DNA of 17,052 bases from the NCBI RefSeq assembly GCF_019112545.1, contig NW_025064929.1, positions 96,306-113,357 on the forward strand, given 5' to 3'. Under the pieces are notes generated by a model. It was not told the origin of the DNA and searched no databases. It saw only the letters and a program-made list of their open reading frames with translations. The DNA is from Guyanagaster necrorhizus (lineage: Eukaryota > Basidiomycota > Agaricomycetes > Agaricales > Physalacriaceae). A program made the position numbers and the translations under genes. Shown here one piece after another: positions 9,299 through 17,052 of the stretch. The stretch's first letter is position 1; each line of letters opens with the position of its first letter.

Positions 9299-9938
9299 GA
9301 ATATAATATGGTATGTGAATTGAGGCTTGAACTGCAGAGCTACAGTGCTCAGCTTGACTTAGAAAACTCCAAAACCCAACAAATGCTGAAACCCAATATT
9401 AAGTCTCTGAAGCACTGAAACTTGGCTAGCTGCATCTGTGGCTAGCTAGTGGTCCTCAAAACCAGAGAACTGATACTCAGATGCTGAAACTCTTATTAAG
9501 CTAAAATCCAAATCATGCTAAAACTCAAAGTCCAGTAAAGACTTCAACTTTTTATTCAATACAGGTGACTTAGCAATAATAGCTATCCAAGTTGAGATTA
9601 CACATAAAATCACTGGTACAGGAACTAACTACTGAGAACTAGAATGCCTAAATTACAGAGGTGAGTTGCCTGCTACATGATTTCCCTCCATCCTGCTTTT
9701 ATACATAACTAACTGATACAAAATCTATAAATAATTTAGTCCAGTTATTCACTTCACTTGATTAGTTCTAAAATTAGGTCATTATCCCATCTTGACACAT
9801 CTCATATATCCTTTTCAGGCACTCTAAGACTCCTTCAGTATCCCATTCCTATAGCCCATGATTATTTATTATATAATTTATCATCTTATAGTTCTGCTTA
9901 TTACTTCTAGACTTGCTATTGATCACAATTAATCAATC
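9299..9938 (+). other. Gene-free stretch with a short direct repeat
   Basis: No readable coding frame was found. An imperfect ~20-base direct repeat (ATGCTGAAAC...ATTAAG) occurs at 9383-9403 and 9481-9500, and GGCTAGCTGCATCTGTGGCTAGCTAG near 9424-9450 holds two GGCTAGCT copies. The stretch starts straight after a purine run at 9287-9295 and could be an LTR, but no second copy is present in the window to prove it. Confidence 0.3.
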
Positions 9939-10908
9939 ATGGTGATCCAAGACAGCCAAGCTCCCCAGTTGTGGCACATTCCCTGAACTATGTGCCTCTT
10001 TAATTATTTATACTTGAGGAATTCTCACCACATGCATTTTACATCAGACTAGGTGTGTTAGCCATAGGCTAATAAGTTCTGCTTTGCTTTTACTTCTGGT
10101 TTGGATGCTAACTGGATGTACTTTACTGCTAATCATAGTAATAAACTCCTGAGCTAGACTATAGTATACCAGCCCTGATGGCATGTAGAATTGGCTCAAA
10201 CATAATACTGTTTCTAAATCCAAATTGACTTGGTATTTTATCATGGTGGTGTTATCTCTCTAAGTCCAGTCTTGACTTCAAGGTTATTAACTCAGTGCAA
10301 AGTTGTTTTGGCTAAGTCCACATTGATCCTTAGCCTTCTTAGCATAGTATGGCTATCAGCTTAGAGCCTCAGTTATAGCTCTTGAATAGCTAGCCATACA
10401 GACTTCAGCTTATGTGAATATATTGTTTAAAATTTGAAAATTTTAGAGCTAGCCTGACACAATATGTATCACACTAAGAGAGATGAAGATCAGAATCACT
10501 TAAAATTTGTGGACTCAGCTCATTTGACTGCAGAAAGCAAAAACTCATTGGAATGAGATAACACCTGAGATAACTTTGAATGGGTAAAATCTGTTTATAG
10601 TGAGTATAACCCTTGAGTCTCAGCATAATGCTGTTGATCAATATAATATAGATCAAGATCTGAAATACCTCTATTTGAAGATGTCTCAGCTATAGGAAAA
10701 AGAATTTATCATTTAGCCAGACAAACATGATGAGAAAAATAAAATGAACTGAGAATTTAAAGAGAGAATAGATGCTAGAATTATGAGTATCCAGTTTGAC
10801 TTAAATGAATGCAATAGAGAGAGGTAAGATGAGTTTTTGGAGGGGCTCACAAGTTATGAAAATCCTTGCTTCATTATGAATCTGCACTATACTTATATAT
10901 GGGTATAA
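9939..10908 (+). pseudogene. Unrecognised degenerate reading frame, second
   Basis: Frame 0 from ATG 9939 can be followed to about 10630 through stops (for example 10050, 10059, 10065). A +1 change then leads into another frame up to TAA 10906. Readable parts are VIQDSQAPQLWHIP, FAFTSGLDANWMYFTANHSN, IQIDLVFYHGGVISLSPVL, DEDQNHLKFVDSAHLTAESK, NIDQDLKYLYLKMSQL and RIDARIMSIQFDLNECNRER. Sections around 10210-10340 are hydrophobic, partly because C-to-T change enriches Leu, Ile and Val. The late part is charged and probably helical. No family is recognised, and it is unclear whether it belongs with the frame at 8573. The frame change near 10630 may be an indel or a lost intron. Confidence 0.42.
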
Positions 10909-10929
10909 CCATCAACTATATGGATTGCA

Positions 10930-10956
10930 TGCAGATATGGATATCCCATATCTGCA
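10930..10956. repeat. Perfect 11-base inverted repeat
   Basis: TGCAGATATGG and CCATATCTGCA flank a 5-base centre. It lies about 110 bases beyond the end of the hAT transposase frame, where a transposon's subterminal or terminal region would be expected. No matching copy was found on the other side of the transposase gene, so a role as a terminal repeat is unproven. Confidence 0.6.
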
Positions 10957-11066
10957 ACCATACAGAAGACATCTAAGAGCTATACAGGTCAGTATGGTAA
11001 TAATTCTGTCTGTATTATAGATATATAATCATACCTTAGTCCTATACTTAAAGTATATATCTAACA

Positions 11067-12480
11067 CTATAGTGCAAAATTTTCCTTATCCTTATTGTTA
11101 GCTAGAAGTTTCTTAACAGTGTTGTGAGTGAGTCAAAGCCTGTGCTTGACTAGCATCAGAATATAAATAGTATAAGGCTTTAACTATACTCATTGCAAAG
11201 AAATAGTATCTTTACTTTCAGAAAACACATGCTCTACTGCTACTATAGAGCCTGGAATTGAGCACAATGTTAGCATGTATGTCACATGAGCTAGTATACA
11301 ATCATCCCTGAGATTAATAATAAATCATAGGCAAGACAATACAGTTGCAGAAAGTCATGACAGTGAATGCACCATCAATTCACCAGATTAGTGTTATAGA
11401 AATTCTCCTTTGAGAGAGAACAAGATCATTCAAGCTTATCAACAGTGACTGTAGAGTTGTCATCATCATTATATTGAAATGTGAAGTCATCTTTTGAGAA
11501 GATCCATCAAGGAATATAGATTCTGATGGTTTAACTGCTAGAGATGATAGAGTATCACAAAGATTAGATATAGTGAAAGGATAGTGGCAGTCAAAGTAGT
11601 CCTATAAAAGCTGTTTTGAACTTTTGAGATAAGTATTGAGATCAGCATCATTTTTATAGTCTCACTTTAACCCTTTGGTGTATGAGATCTATGAATTGAA
11701 AACTATGGAATGGTTAGTCTTCTCACATTATATAATAATTGATCACTTATGAGCAGCTCATATGTAGAATGGTGATTTATCATATTTGTAGTAACCACTG
11801 AGTTTGCAGTATGCATCTAACAGGCCCATCTTTAACTCAGGAGGCATAATTGGAGGAGGAGTGGCTATAATCCTCTTCACACCATCTTGGAGATCCCAAA
11901 AAACAGCATGAGTCATCAAGAGTATCAGCTTAGTTGTTGTCAATATCTCTGTTATGGCTGAATGAAATGCTTTTAACTATTTTGTGACCATAGAGATTGC
12001 CTCCTAGTCATCATTTGAAAGCTGAAGGGAGCATAGTTCTTGATTGATGATGATAAATTGGTCAACCACAGCATGATATTTGAGAGCATAGCCTGAATGG
12101 TAGCTTAGTATGATTTAATGTAGTATTAGAAGAGAATAGATACTCATAAAGCATTTAATGAGTAGAGAACCACTATATTCTTATATAAAGAATGAGCATA
12201 TGTGCTTCAGTACTCACTGAACATATGGCAGCAGTGGCCACACCTACTATTTGCTGATACTATGCTTGTCAATGCTAAGGACTTGACCATATAGCTCAAA
12301 CAATCTTTTGAAGCTAATTTGAGTTAGAACATAGTGTGCACTGGAGTTGAAAAATTTCTTACCTTCAACACAATATTTTTCAGGCTTGATGATTTCACTG
12401 AGGATTCAAAATTATCAGAAATCTCAGAGTCAGCTTCCTCATCTAGCAATACAGCCTTATCATCATGAGAAGGACTAAGT
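11067..12480 (-). pseudogene. hAT-family transposase, degenerate, C-terminal two thirds
   Basis: hAT transposases cut and paste DNA elements. On the minus strand the readable blocks, in order, are: an acidic stretch and LKNIVLKVR near 12440-12360; AISMVTK and KAFHSAITE near 12000-11950; HAVFWDLQDGVKRII, MPPELKMGLLDAYCKLSGYY and YDKSPFYI (11910-11760); DYKNDADLNTYLKSSKQLL near 11600; and the C-terminal dimerisation block IPGSIVAVEHVFSESKDTIS at about 11260-11205, then YILMLVKHRL. The DAYCKLSGYYKYDKSPFYI and VAVEHVFS patterns are typical of fungal hAT proteins. The TAG stop is at 11067-11069. Arg sites have become stops (after DTISLQ, after KHRL). The N-terminal BED zinc finger was not found, and several frame changes are needed. 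Catalytic residues cannot be scored with confidence. Confidence 0.8.
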
Positions 12481-12693
12481 TGTTACATATAGAAATAGTA
12501 TGATATGAACATGTTTACTTACTTATTTGATATTCTTTTCTTTTTTGGCATGTCATACCATTCTGCACATCTCAGCTTTCAACCATAATGCTGAGACTAA
12601 CATTACAACATTCTATTCTAGCATCTATTCTCTTCTGAATCTTTTTTCTCATTCACCACATCTGTGCTTCTATCTCATTAACTCCAACAGATT
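12481..12693 (+). other. Gene-free junction between hAT remnant and kinase remnant
   Basis: Pyrimidine-rich sequence that could hold kinase introns (an AG acceptor at CAACAG 12686-12691) or the missing hAT N-terminus. Open frames exist on the + strand but read as low-complexity Ser/Leu/Phe sequence without any kinase motif. Confidence 0.3.
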
Positions 12694-13334
12694 ATGGGCT
12701 CTGCTACTAGCATGTCCATGACAACTGAATACTATTTCATTGACTTTGGATTTTCTTGTTGTTATGATTCAGAAAAGCTCCCATGTGACATCTCCATTGC
12801 TGCAGGTGACAGATCTGCCTTGGAATTTGCTGAGATCCATGCCAATCATGATGCTAAAATCAATCCATTCCCTCTTAATGTGTACTGATTGAGCAATATA
12901 ATACAGAATGATTTCAAAATAGTGGGTTCTCTCTCTATCTTCTTCATCACATCTTGATTGACTTGGAACACCAGTGTGATCATCCACCCTTACATTTTCT
13001 TCTGCCACTCATTAATGACATGACTTAAGATGACCCTTGTCTGCAGTGTACAATTAGTGAGGTTATAACTTGCTTTGCAAGACTTCATAATTCATTGATG
13101 AAATCACAGTTGCATGTGCCAGGTCCTTATGCTGCTGGCATTTGTCAGCACATTTGGCAAATGAAGTATTCTTTGACTTTTGTACCACCCCTCCCTATCA
13201 CAGAGTTCCCTGAGTCTGTAGCTACCACTGAACCCACACTTTGCACATTCTACACCCTCATGCCATGAGTTGTTCAGGAGTGTCAGGATGCAGAGGCTGC
13301 TTCTACCTCATCTGACTCATTGGGTAGTTCCTAG
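12694..13334 (+). pseudogene. Basidiomycete-type protein kinase, C-terminal half, degenerate
   Basis: The block EYYFIDFGFSCCYD (from 12727) contains the kinase DFG activation motif. It is followed by DISIAAGDRSALEFAEIHA and INPFPLNVY, a stop, then LSNIIQNDF. This order matches a kinase family common in mushrooms, where DxFPxDVYxLGN follows the activation loop. A likely intron spans about 12920-12974. The next exon reads LLPLINDMT-stop-DDP (12999-13048), then TISEVITCFARLHNSL, a WQMKYSLTFVPPLP tail motif and an acidic Ser-rich end, TAG 13332. The Gln of MTQDDP has become TAA. TGA at 13266 replaces a probable Arg. The N-lobe and HRD catalytic loop are absent, so this is a 5' truncated remnant. 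It is the only piece of the CG-poor domain that looks like a host cellular gene, although this family is often multicopy. Confidence 0.75.
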
Positions 13335-14222
13335 AATAATCTAATTTCATCTAAATCCAAACCCATGACTCTATGACTCTGAGGCTCTAGGACATTCCTC
13401 ATTACTCACCATATCTGAGAATGTCAATTCAGACCCTTGATCAAACCATTTCAATCTTCACATTGGGCATGCACTGGTCCATCACATTCCCCAAGTCAAA
13501 AGGGTAGGAATGAGGTGCTGTAATACATCCTGTGGCTGTATGTTCCTTTGGTATGTGATAAGCTCAATGAATTGTCTTCGACTGCATAAGTACATCTCTC
13601 CAATATATGAAGTCTTGGAACAGATGCTGAAATGTCCACATCTCTGACAGCAAACATTTCATTTTGATACTTCTTCAAGATATCATTCACAGCAAGAGCA
13701 TCCAGGCTGTGAATGTTTGATTGGATGGTCACGGTACCATGTTCTTTTGAGCTCTTAAATTTATTAGAGGCTCTGACAATGCTTATGATAGTCGTACTAA
13801 TGGATAAGAATCCAACACTCCATCAGATGGTATCTGTATCGATAACGTCAATCCATGTTCAGCCAATTCCATATTCACCGGTACTAACTTCCGTACGTCA
13901 CAACATCTACACCATATACTTCTACCGGGGTTGTATTCCTTCCTGGTATATTATCTTGTTTGTTCTGGCCTCTTTTCATCTGATACTACCTGAACTTATT
14001 TGAATAACTTATACCATAACCGAGTCAAATTTTCTTTATTTCACTTCTTATACAGCATCACGACACGGACCGGATTAACCACGCTCGCCTTCTCAAGTAT
14101 TCTGGTCAAATTTGGGTTACAGGCACTCGAATTTTCACAGTGTTAATGTGTCACATCGTAATCCATTTGTGGTCCTAATGACTCGAAATCCAGAACGATC
14201 TTTATTTTCCAACGGCCAAAGA
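13335..14222. other. Gene-free stretch containing the CG boundary
   Basis: The first ~245 bases contain no CG. Single CGs appear at 13579 and 13731, and then CG becomes regular (13793, 13830, 13836, 13879 and so on). Open frames on both strands cross the boundary (for example minus strand 13496-13732 and plus strand 13713-14003), but none shows a motif, a good start context or introns. I see no gene here. Confidence 0.5.
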
Positions 14223-14230
14223 TATTTAAG
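14223..14230 (+). promoter_or_regulatory. TATA-like box of the gene at 14303
   Basis: TATTTAAG lies 73 bases before the ATG and is followed by a pyrimidine-rich run (CTCCCATCTCAGTCACTTC) suited to a transcription start. Spacing and context fit a fungal RNA polymerase II promoter. No upstream activator site is obvious. Confidence 0.45.
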
Positions 14231-14302
14231 CTCCCATCTCAGTCACTTCAATCAGCCAAACGGCATTCCTTCATTTGACCTTCTCGCACTTCACAAGACA
14301 CC

Positions 14303-14605
14303 ATGAGCAAACGATCAAAACTATCCCTTAATGCTGCAAAGAACATTCATCGTGGTAGCACCATCCTTGAACAAGGCGCTCTGGCAGAGATTGAAGCTAA
14401 CCGTGATCGGAAGGCTTGGAACCCCACCTTTGCTGAGGGCATAGAGCATATCTACCAAAAGTACGCCGATTTCCTCCCCTCTCCTGAGTATCTAATATCA
14501 TTTGGACCTCAAGGACATCAAAGAGGGGTTATAAACTCACACAGAAAGTGGTCGACAACCCCGTATCCTCATCGATCAATCCTATGGTCATTGTTCAAAG
14601 TATGA
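14303..14605 (+). CDS. Small hypothetical protein (host-like)
   Basis: The ATG has a good context (ACACCATGAG). The protein begins MSKRSKLSLNAAKNIHRGST and continues through EIEANRDRKAWNPTFAEG and EHIYQKYADFLPSPE. It is basic at the start and probably helical. A possible intron at 14488-14544 (GTATCT...ACACAG, 57 bases) is a multiple of three and has no stop, so it is open whether or not it is spliced. A second possible intron at 14600-14698 (GTATGA...TTCACAG) would replace the stop at 14603 by another 25 codons ending at TGA 14774. CG content is normal, unlike the DNA to the left. It is the first gene-like item beyond the CG boundary. No family is recognised, and the 3' end is uncertain. Confidence 0.5.
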   Translation: MSKRSKLSLNAAKNIHRGSTILEQGALAEIEANRDRKAWNPTFAEGIEHIYQKYADFLPSPEYLISFGPQGHQRGVINSHRKWSTTPYPHRSILWSLFKV

Positions 14606-14776
14606 AATACCCTGGTGCAGCGTCTGCCGTTACCAAAAGAGCCAACGTAAATAATATCTTGTTCATTACGTGTTGCAACCTCATCAATTTGTTCACAGAA
14701 GCTGTCTTCGGAGTTGCAAGTGAATCCAATAGAAGGGGACTGTACGAACTTGATTTACCGTTGTAGGGAGCACTGA

Positions 14777-14999
14777 GCTAACGCATCTTTCAATTCACAG
14801 ATGAAGATGAGTGAGTTTTGTTCCCAATTCCAAAGTTTTGCAAACCTGACATAGTGGGAATAACATCTCGCTAGTCGGTCTCTATTGTACGTCTATATTA
14901 TATGAGCGTTTTGTATACTGACTCAGTCTCGATGCTAGGGACCAAAGCAGATCATGGGTAAGTTCATTCCCTGAAGTGATATCGCAGATACTGAAGTAT
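14777..14999 (+). other. Short intergenic stretch with a TATA-like run
   Basis: No coding frame is convincing. CTATATTATATGAG near 14895-14908 lies about 100 bases before the ATG at 15000 and could be its core promoter. ATGG|GTAAGT at 14954-14963 with a GCAG at 14983-14986 looks like an intron, so an additional 5' exon is possible, although reading from that ATG leads to a stop. Confidence 0.3.
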
Positions 15000-15623
15000 A
15001 TGGGTTGGCAGAGAAAGAAGGAAAAAAGGTTAGGGATCAACCAACCAGGCCTTGAACCATACCAACCTCCACGGTGAGTTTCACTACTGCTAATATTCGT
15101 CTTTATCTCTTTTCCAAGGGATCCCCAAAGCTCTTCTTTGCTGGTTCCAGTCCCTTACAATGTCAACTATCCGATGAACCAGAGCGGTGGCACAGCTGCC
15201 GGTGGCCATCAGCAATACCAGCAGGTACTGCACCGAGGCCAACGCGAACTTTCTACGTGTCCAACCCTGACTCTTCACGACACAGTCAGTCTGACACGAG
15301 CTCTTCTTCAAATTCACATCGTCACTCAGGGCACCACCAAGCCGGGTACTCTGGAGAGGAATGACATAACAATACGAATACCTATGTTCCGTTTGCAGTT
15401 CCTCCGGCGGTGCACCCTAACGTTGGTTTCAACGGTCAATCTGGACCTTCCAACTTAACGCCAACAGTGTCAGCAGCCACCATACTGCAACCCACTTTAC
15501 CCACCTATGCTGTATACGACCCTAATGGGCCGCCGAATTATTGGATTCCCCGTGGGATAAACCCGTAAGTATATCATTGTCCGCACGATAAGAATGAGCC
15601 TGTCCTTCAGTATCCCAAAGTGA
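15000..15623 (+). pseudogene. Spliced hypothetical gene, Gln/Ser/Pro-rich, with a frameshift and a TGA
   Basis: Exon 1 (15000-15073) reads MGWQRKKEKRLGINQPGLEP then YQPPR. Intron 1 is 15074-15118 (GTGAGT...CCAAG, 45 bases). Exon 2 continues in phase: DPQSSSLLVPVPYNVNYPMN, then SGGTAAGGHQQYQQ. At about 15224 the frame slips by one base, as if one G of a GGG run were lost. It then continues as PRPTRTFYVSNPDSSRHSQS, a Ser-rich run and GYSGEE, a TGA at 15362, then TNTYVPFAVPPAVHPNVGF and YAVYDPNGPPNYWIPRGINP. Intron 2 is 15565-15610 (GTAAGT...TTCAG, 46 bases). The last exon gives a short end IPK and TGA 15621. The protein would be disordered, with a basic N-terminus. No family is recognised. The single lost base may be an assembly error, and TGA may derive from CGA. 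Confidence 0.6.
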
Positions 15624-16478
15624 TGTGGCCACGCTGACAGCACCCGCCGGAAGACATTGATAATCTTATTGAATGAACAATCCTTGAGCTAATGGGTGCG
15701 GCCATCTGTACTTTTTATGTTTTGGCTAAACGCGTAATCTAGTATACCGCATTTCTTCCCTGCAACGACACACATTTGTCAGATCCTGTCCATCGGCCGT
15801 CAATTCACTTCGGCCCATCCTATTCAAATGAAATTCGAGTACGTTCGATCTACCCTCAGCATCACCAAGGCGTGATGAGTCGACGCGTTAGTCAAAAAAC
15901 GGCAATGAGGCTTTCCAAGTTCAATCAAGCAGTCGTCTTTCCTTCACTTACCACCATTCACTGCACAAACTACCCCGCCTTTCGTAATGATTTCCACTCT
16001 AGAGATAAACCTCGCCCTCCACCATACCTTCACTGATTTTTACTAGAAACAAAAGACAAGAGCCAAGGCATCGCCCAGGGGAGAGACAGTGAAAAGCCAA
16101 ATCTCTGCAATGCATGGGTCTTTTTTACTTCTGGAAGTGCATCTCTCTGGTGTCCTCTAGCTCGTTACTCTATCATCCGGATAGGGCTGTAACCATATGG
16201 TCCGTTCATCCTTGTACTTGCTCTTCAGCCTCATGTCCGACACCCAAATAGGTCTTTCCATACGTACACATGTCTATCCAGTTTTGCTCCTCAATGCTCC
16301 AATAACATCGGGATCTCTCAACTGTTTGAACGTGAAAGAGCACCTACTTCTTGCTGGGCAGGACAGATAGTAAGTTTATGAATAGTAAAAGCATTTCGAT
16401 CGTTGATGTTGTCTCTGGCACGGACGTGGCGCCATCATTGCTGACGAATGATCTGATATATTATTGTCTTTGCCCCTT
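15624..16478. other. No gene recognised
   Basis: The open frame at 15776-16036 lacks an ATG start, has no motif and reads as mixed low-information sequence. It may be part of a diverged gene but cannot be supported. No tRNA, rRNA or repeat structure was seen. CG content is normal throughout. Confidence 0.4.
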
Positions 16479-16505
16479 ATCGTCATGACGATTGTATATA
16501 TTTAT
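16479..16505 (+). promoter_or_regulatory. CRE-like palindrome next to a TATA-like run
   Basis: ATCGTCATGACGAT at 16479-16492 is a perfect 14-base palindrome holding two CGTCA half-sites, the core recognised by ATF/CREB-type bZIP factors. TATATATTTA follows a few bases later (about 16495-16504). The pair resembles a promoter, but no good reading frame starts within the next 300 bases. It could serve a gene on either strand or be chance. Confidence 0.35.
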
Positions 16506-17052
16506 GGGTCTCTATAGGTCCAAACGTCCGCGGCAGCAAAAACTGAACAGACGCGACATCATTCGATCGCGCCGGCGAAGATACTGACTGAAAACTCACA
16601 CGGAAGTGTTACATTTAATTCCGTTCAATTTGGTGCTGGCTGCTACTATTCCATAGATAATATCGAAAGACGCACGAATGGAATAGCCTAAGGTAACGAC
16701 TAAATAGACTGAAATTTGTGTATCATAAGCGGCTCGCCTGTTGAAAACTGCTTGGGCATGAGAGTACCCATCCTATGCTGTTAAACCGGTCTACCTTGGA
16801 TCCAAAGTACCATCTGCTTTTGGATTGACAACATTTGCTATGCGAACGCTTACCTGGGATGGTAAACAAAGTCAGAAGAAATGAGAGGAATGACATGCAT
16901 GTTGTCTGCTGTGATTATGTGGCCAGCCATCTCACTCCAATGGAAAATGGTTGTCTGAGACAAAGACCACAGTCTGATCATTGGCAGTTATCGATGACTA
17001 CCGGGCCAATGTGGGCAGGAACTTGAAGGGCAAACATGTGTTCTGGTCATCT
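16506..17052. other. No gene recognised; possible partial exon at the right edge
   Basis: On the + strand the last ~130 bases read in one frame as KWLSETKTTV, a TGA, then SLAVIDDYRANVGRNLKGKH and FWSS to the window edge, which looks coding-like. On the minus strand a splice donor-like CAG|GTAAGC occurs near 16853. The two signals conflict in strand, and neither gives a product. An exon of an unrecognised gene may cross the right edge. Confidence 0.25.

Larger units (their letters stand above)
1..13578. other. CG-depleted, hypermutated heterochromatin-like domain
   Basis: Reading every line, I find only three CG dinucleotides in this stretch (at 2235, 2350 and 5354), while TG and CA are abundant. 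The next CG is at 13579, and from 13731 onward CG is frequent. The domain covers a chromovirus, a single-gene LTR element, a hAT transposase, a kinase fragment and unrecognised coding remnants, so the loss is regional and not tied to one element. Stops inside the remnants are TGA, TAG and TAA where Arg or Gln codons are expected, as C-to-T changes would give. Known precedents are cytosine methylation with deamination, or RIP-like mutation, in fungi. Which of these acted is inference. Confidence 0.93.

Noticed and set aside
10765..12640. Shared 16-base GAATAGATGCTAGAAT (plus at 10765, minus near 12620) as hAT terminal repeats
   Set aside because: One match of this length is not strong in CG-free, low-complexity DNA, and the positions do not bracket the transposase symmetrically.
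12527..12721. Open frame as the N-terminal part of the kinase
   Set aside because: It is in a different frame from the kinase block, shows no HRD or ATP-site motif, and is low-complexity Ser/Leu/Phe sequence.
13496..13732. Minus-strand open frame across the CG boundary
   Set aside because: It has readable peptides but no motif, intron or start context, and too little evidence to call a gene.
15776..16036. 86-codon open frame (+ strand)
   Set aside because: It has no ATG start, no motif and no supporting splice signals.
16835..17026. 63-codon open frame (+ strand)
   Set aside because: It has no ATG start and no motif; another + strand frame reads more naturally at the edge, and a minus-strand donor-like site conflicts.
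1..17052. tRNA, rRNA or bacterial operon signals
   Set aside because: No cloverleaf-like A/B box pair, rRNA block, ribosome binding sites or operon spacing was seen; gene structure is eukaryotic.

Overview
The window looks like nuclear DNA of a filamentous basidiomycete, most likely an Agaricomycete. The reasons are intron-sized gaps of about 45-60 bases with GT...AG ends, a protein-kinase tail of a kind common in mushroom genomes, a hAT transposase of the fungal type, and a Ty3/gypsy chromovirus. The species cannot be told from the sequence.

The window splits into two parts of very different history. Bases 1 to about 13,578 form a dense cluster of dead mobile elements and gene remnants in which the CG dinucleotide is almost absent: I found only three (2235, 2350 and 5354). 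From about 13,731 to the end, CG is common (well over a hundred by eye in 3.3 kb). The left part therefore carries the scar of RIP-like or methylation-driven C-to-T mutation, and its edge is sharp.

Layout, left to right. (1) 1-100: right end of an LTR. (2) 125-2302: one 725-codon reading frame on the + strand with 24 internal stops and no indel, encoding an unrecognised protein. With the LTR ends on both sides it looks like a non-autonomous LTR element. (3) About 2316-2845: an LTR with CTG-rich direct repeats. (4) 2932-7745: degenerate gag and pol of a chromovirus (zinc knuckle, protease, RT, RNase H, integrase, chromodomain), followed by a polypurine tract and the start of its 3' LTR at 7779. 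The first ~100 bases of this LTR are the reverse complement of the LTR ends at 1-100 and 2727-2845. (5) 8573-9298 and 9939-10908: two unrecognised degenerate + strand reading frames. (6) 11067-12480, minus strand: hAT transposase pseudogene. (7) 12694-13334, + strand: C-terminal half of a protein-kinase pseudogene. (8) 13335-14222: no gene, and it holds the CG boundary. (9) 14303-14605 or longer: a small host-like hypothetical gene with a TATA-like box. (10) 15000-15623: a spliced host-like hypothetical gene carrying one frameshift and one in-frame TGA. (11) 15624-17052: no convincing gene, with one promoter-like palindrome.

The genes of the left part do not work together as a system. They are a graveyard whose common feature is how they were inactivated, mostly by transitions and rarely by indels, so original frames can be followed for kilobases. 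The least explained items are the single-gene LTR element at 1-2845, the long inverted repeat inside the LTR family, and the reach of the CG loss over sequence that is not obviously transposon-derived.
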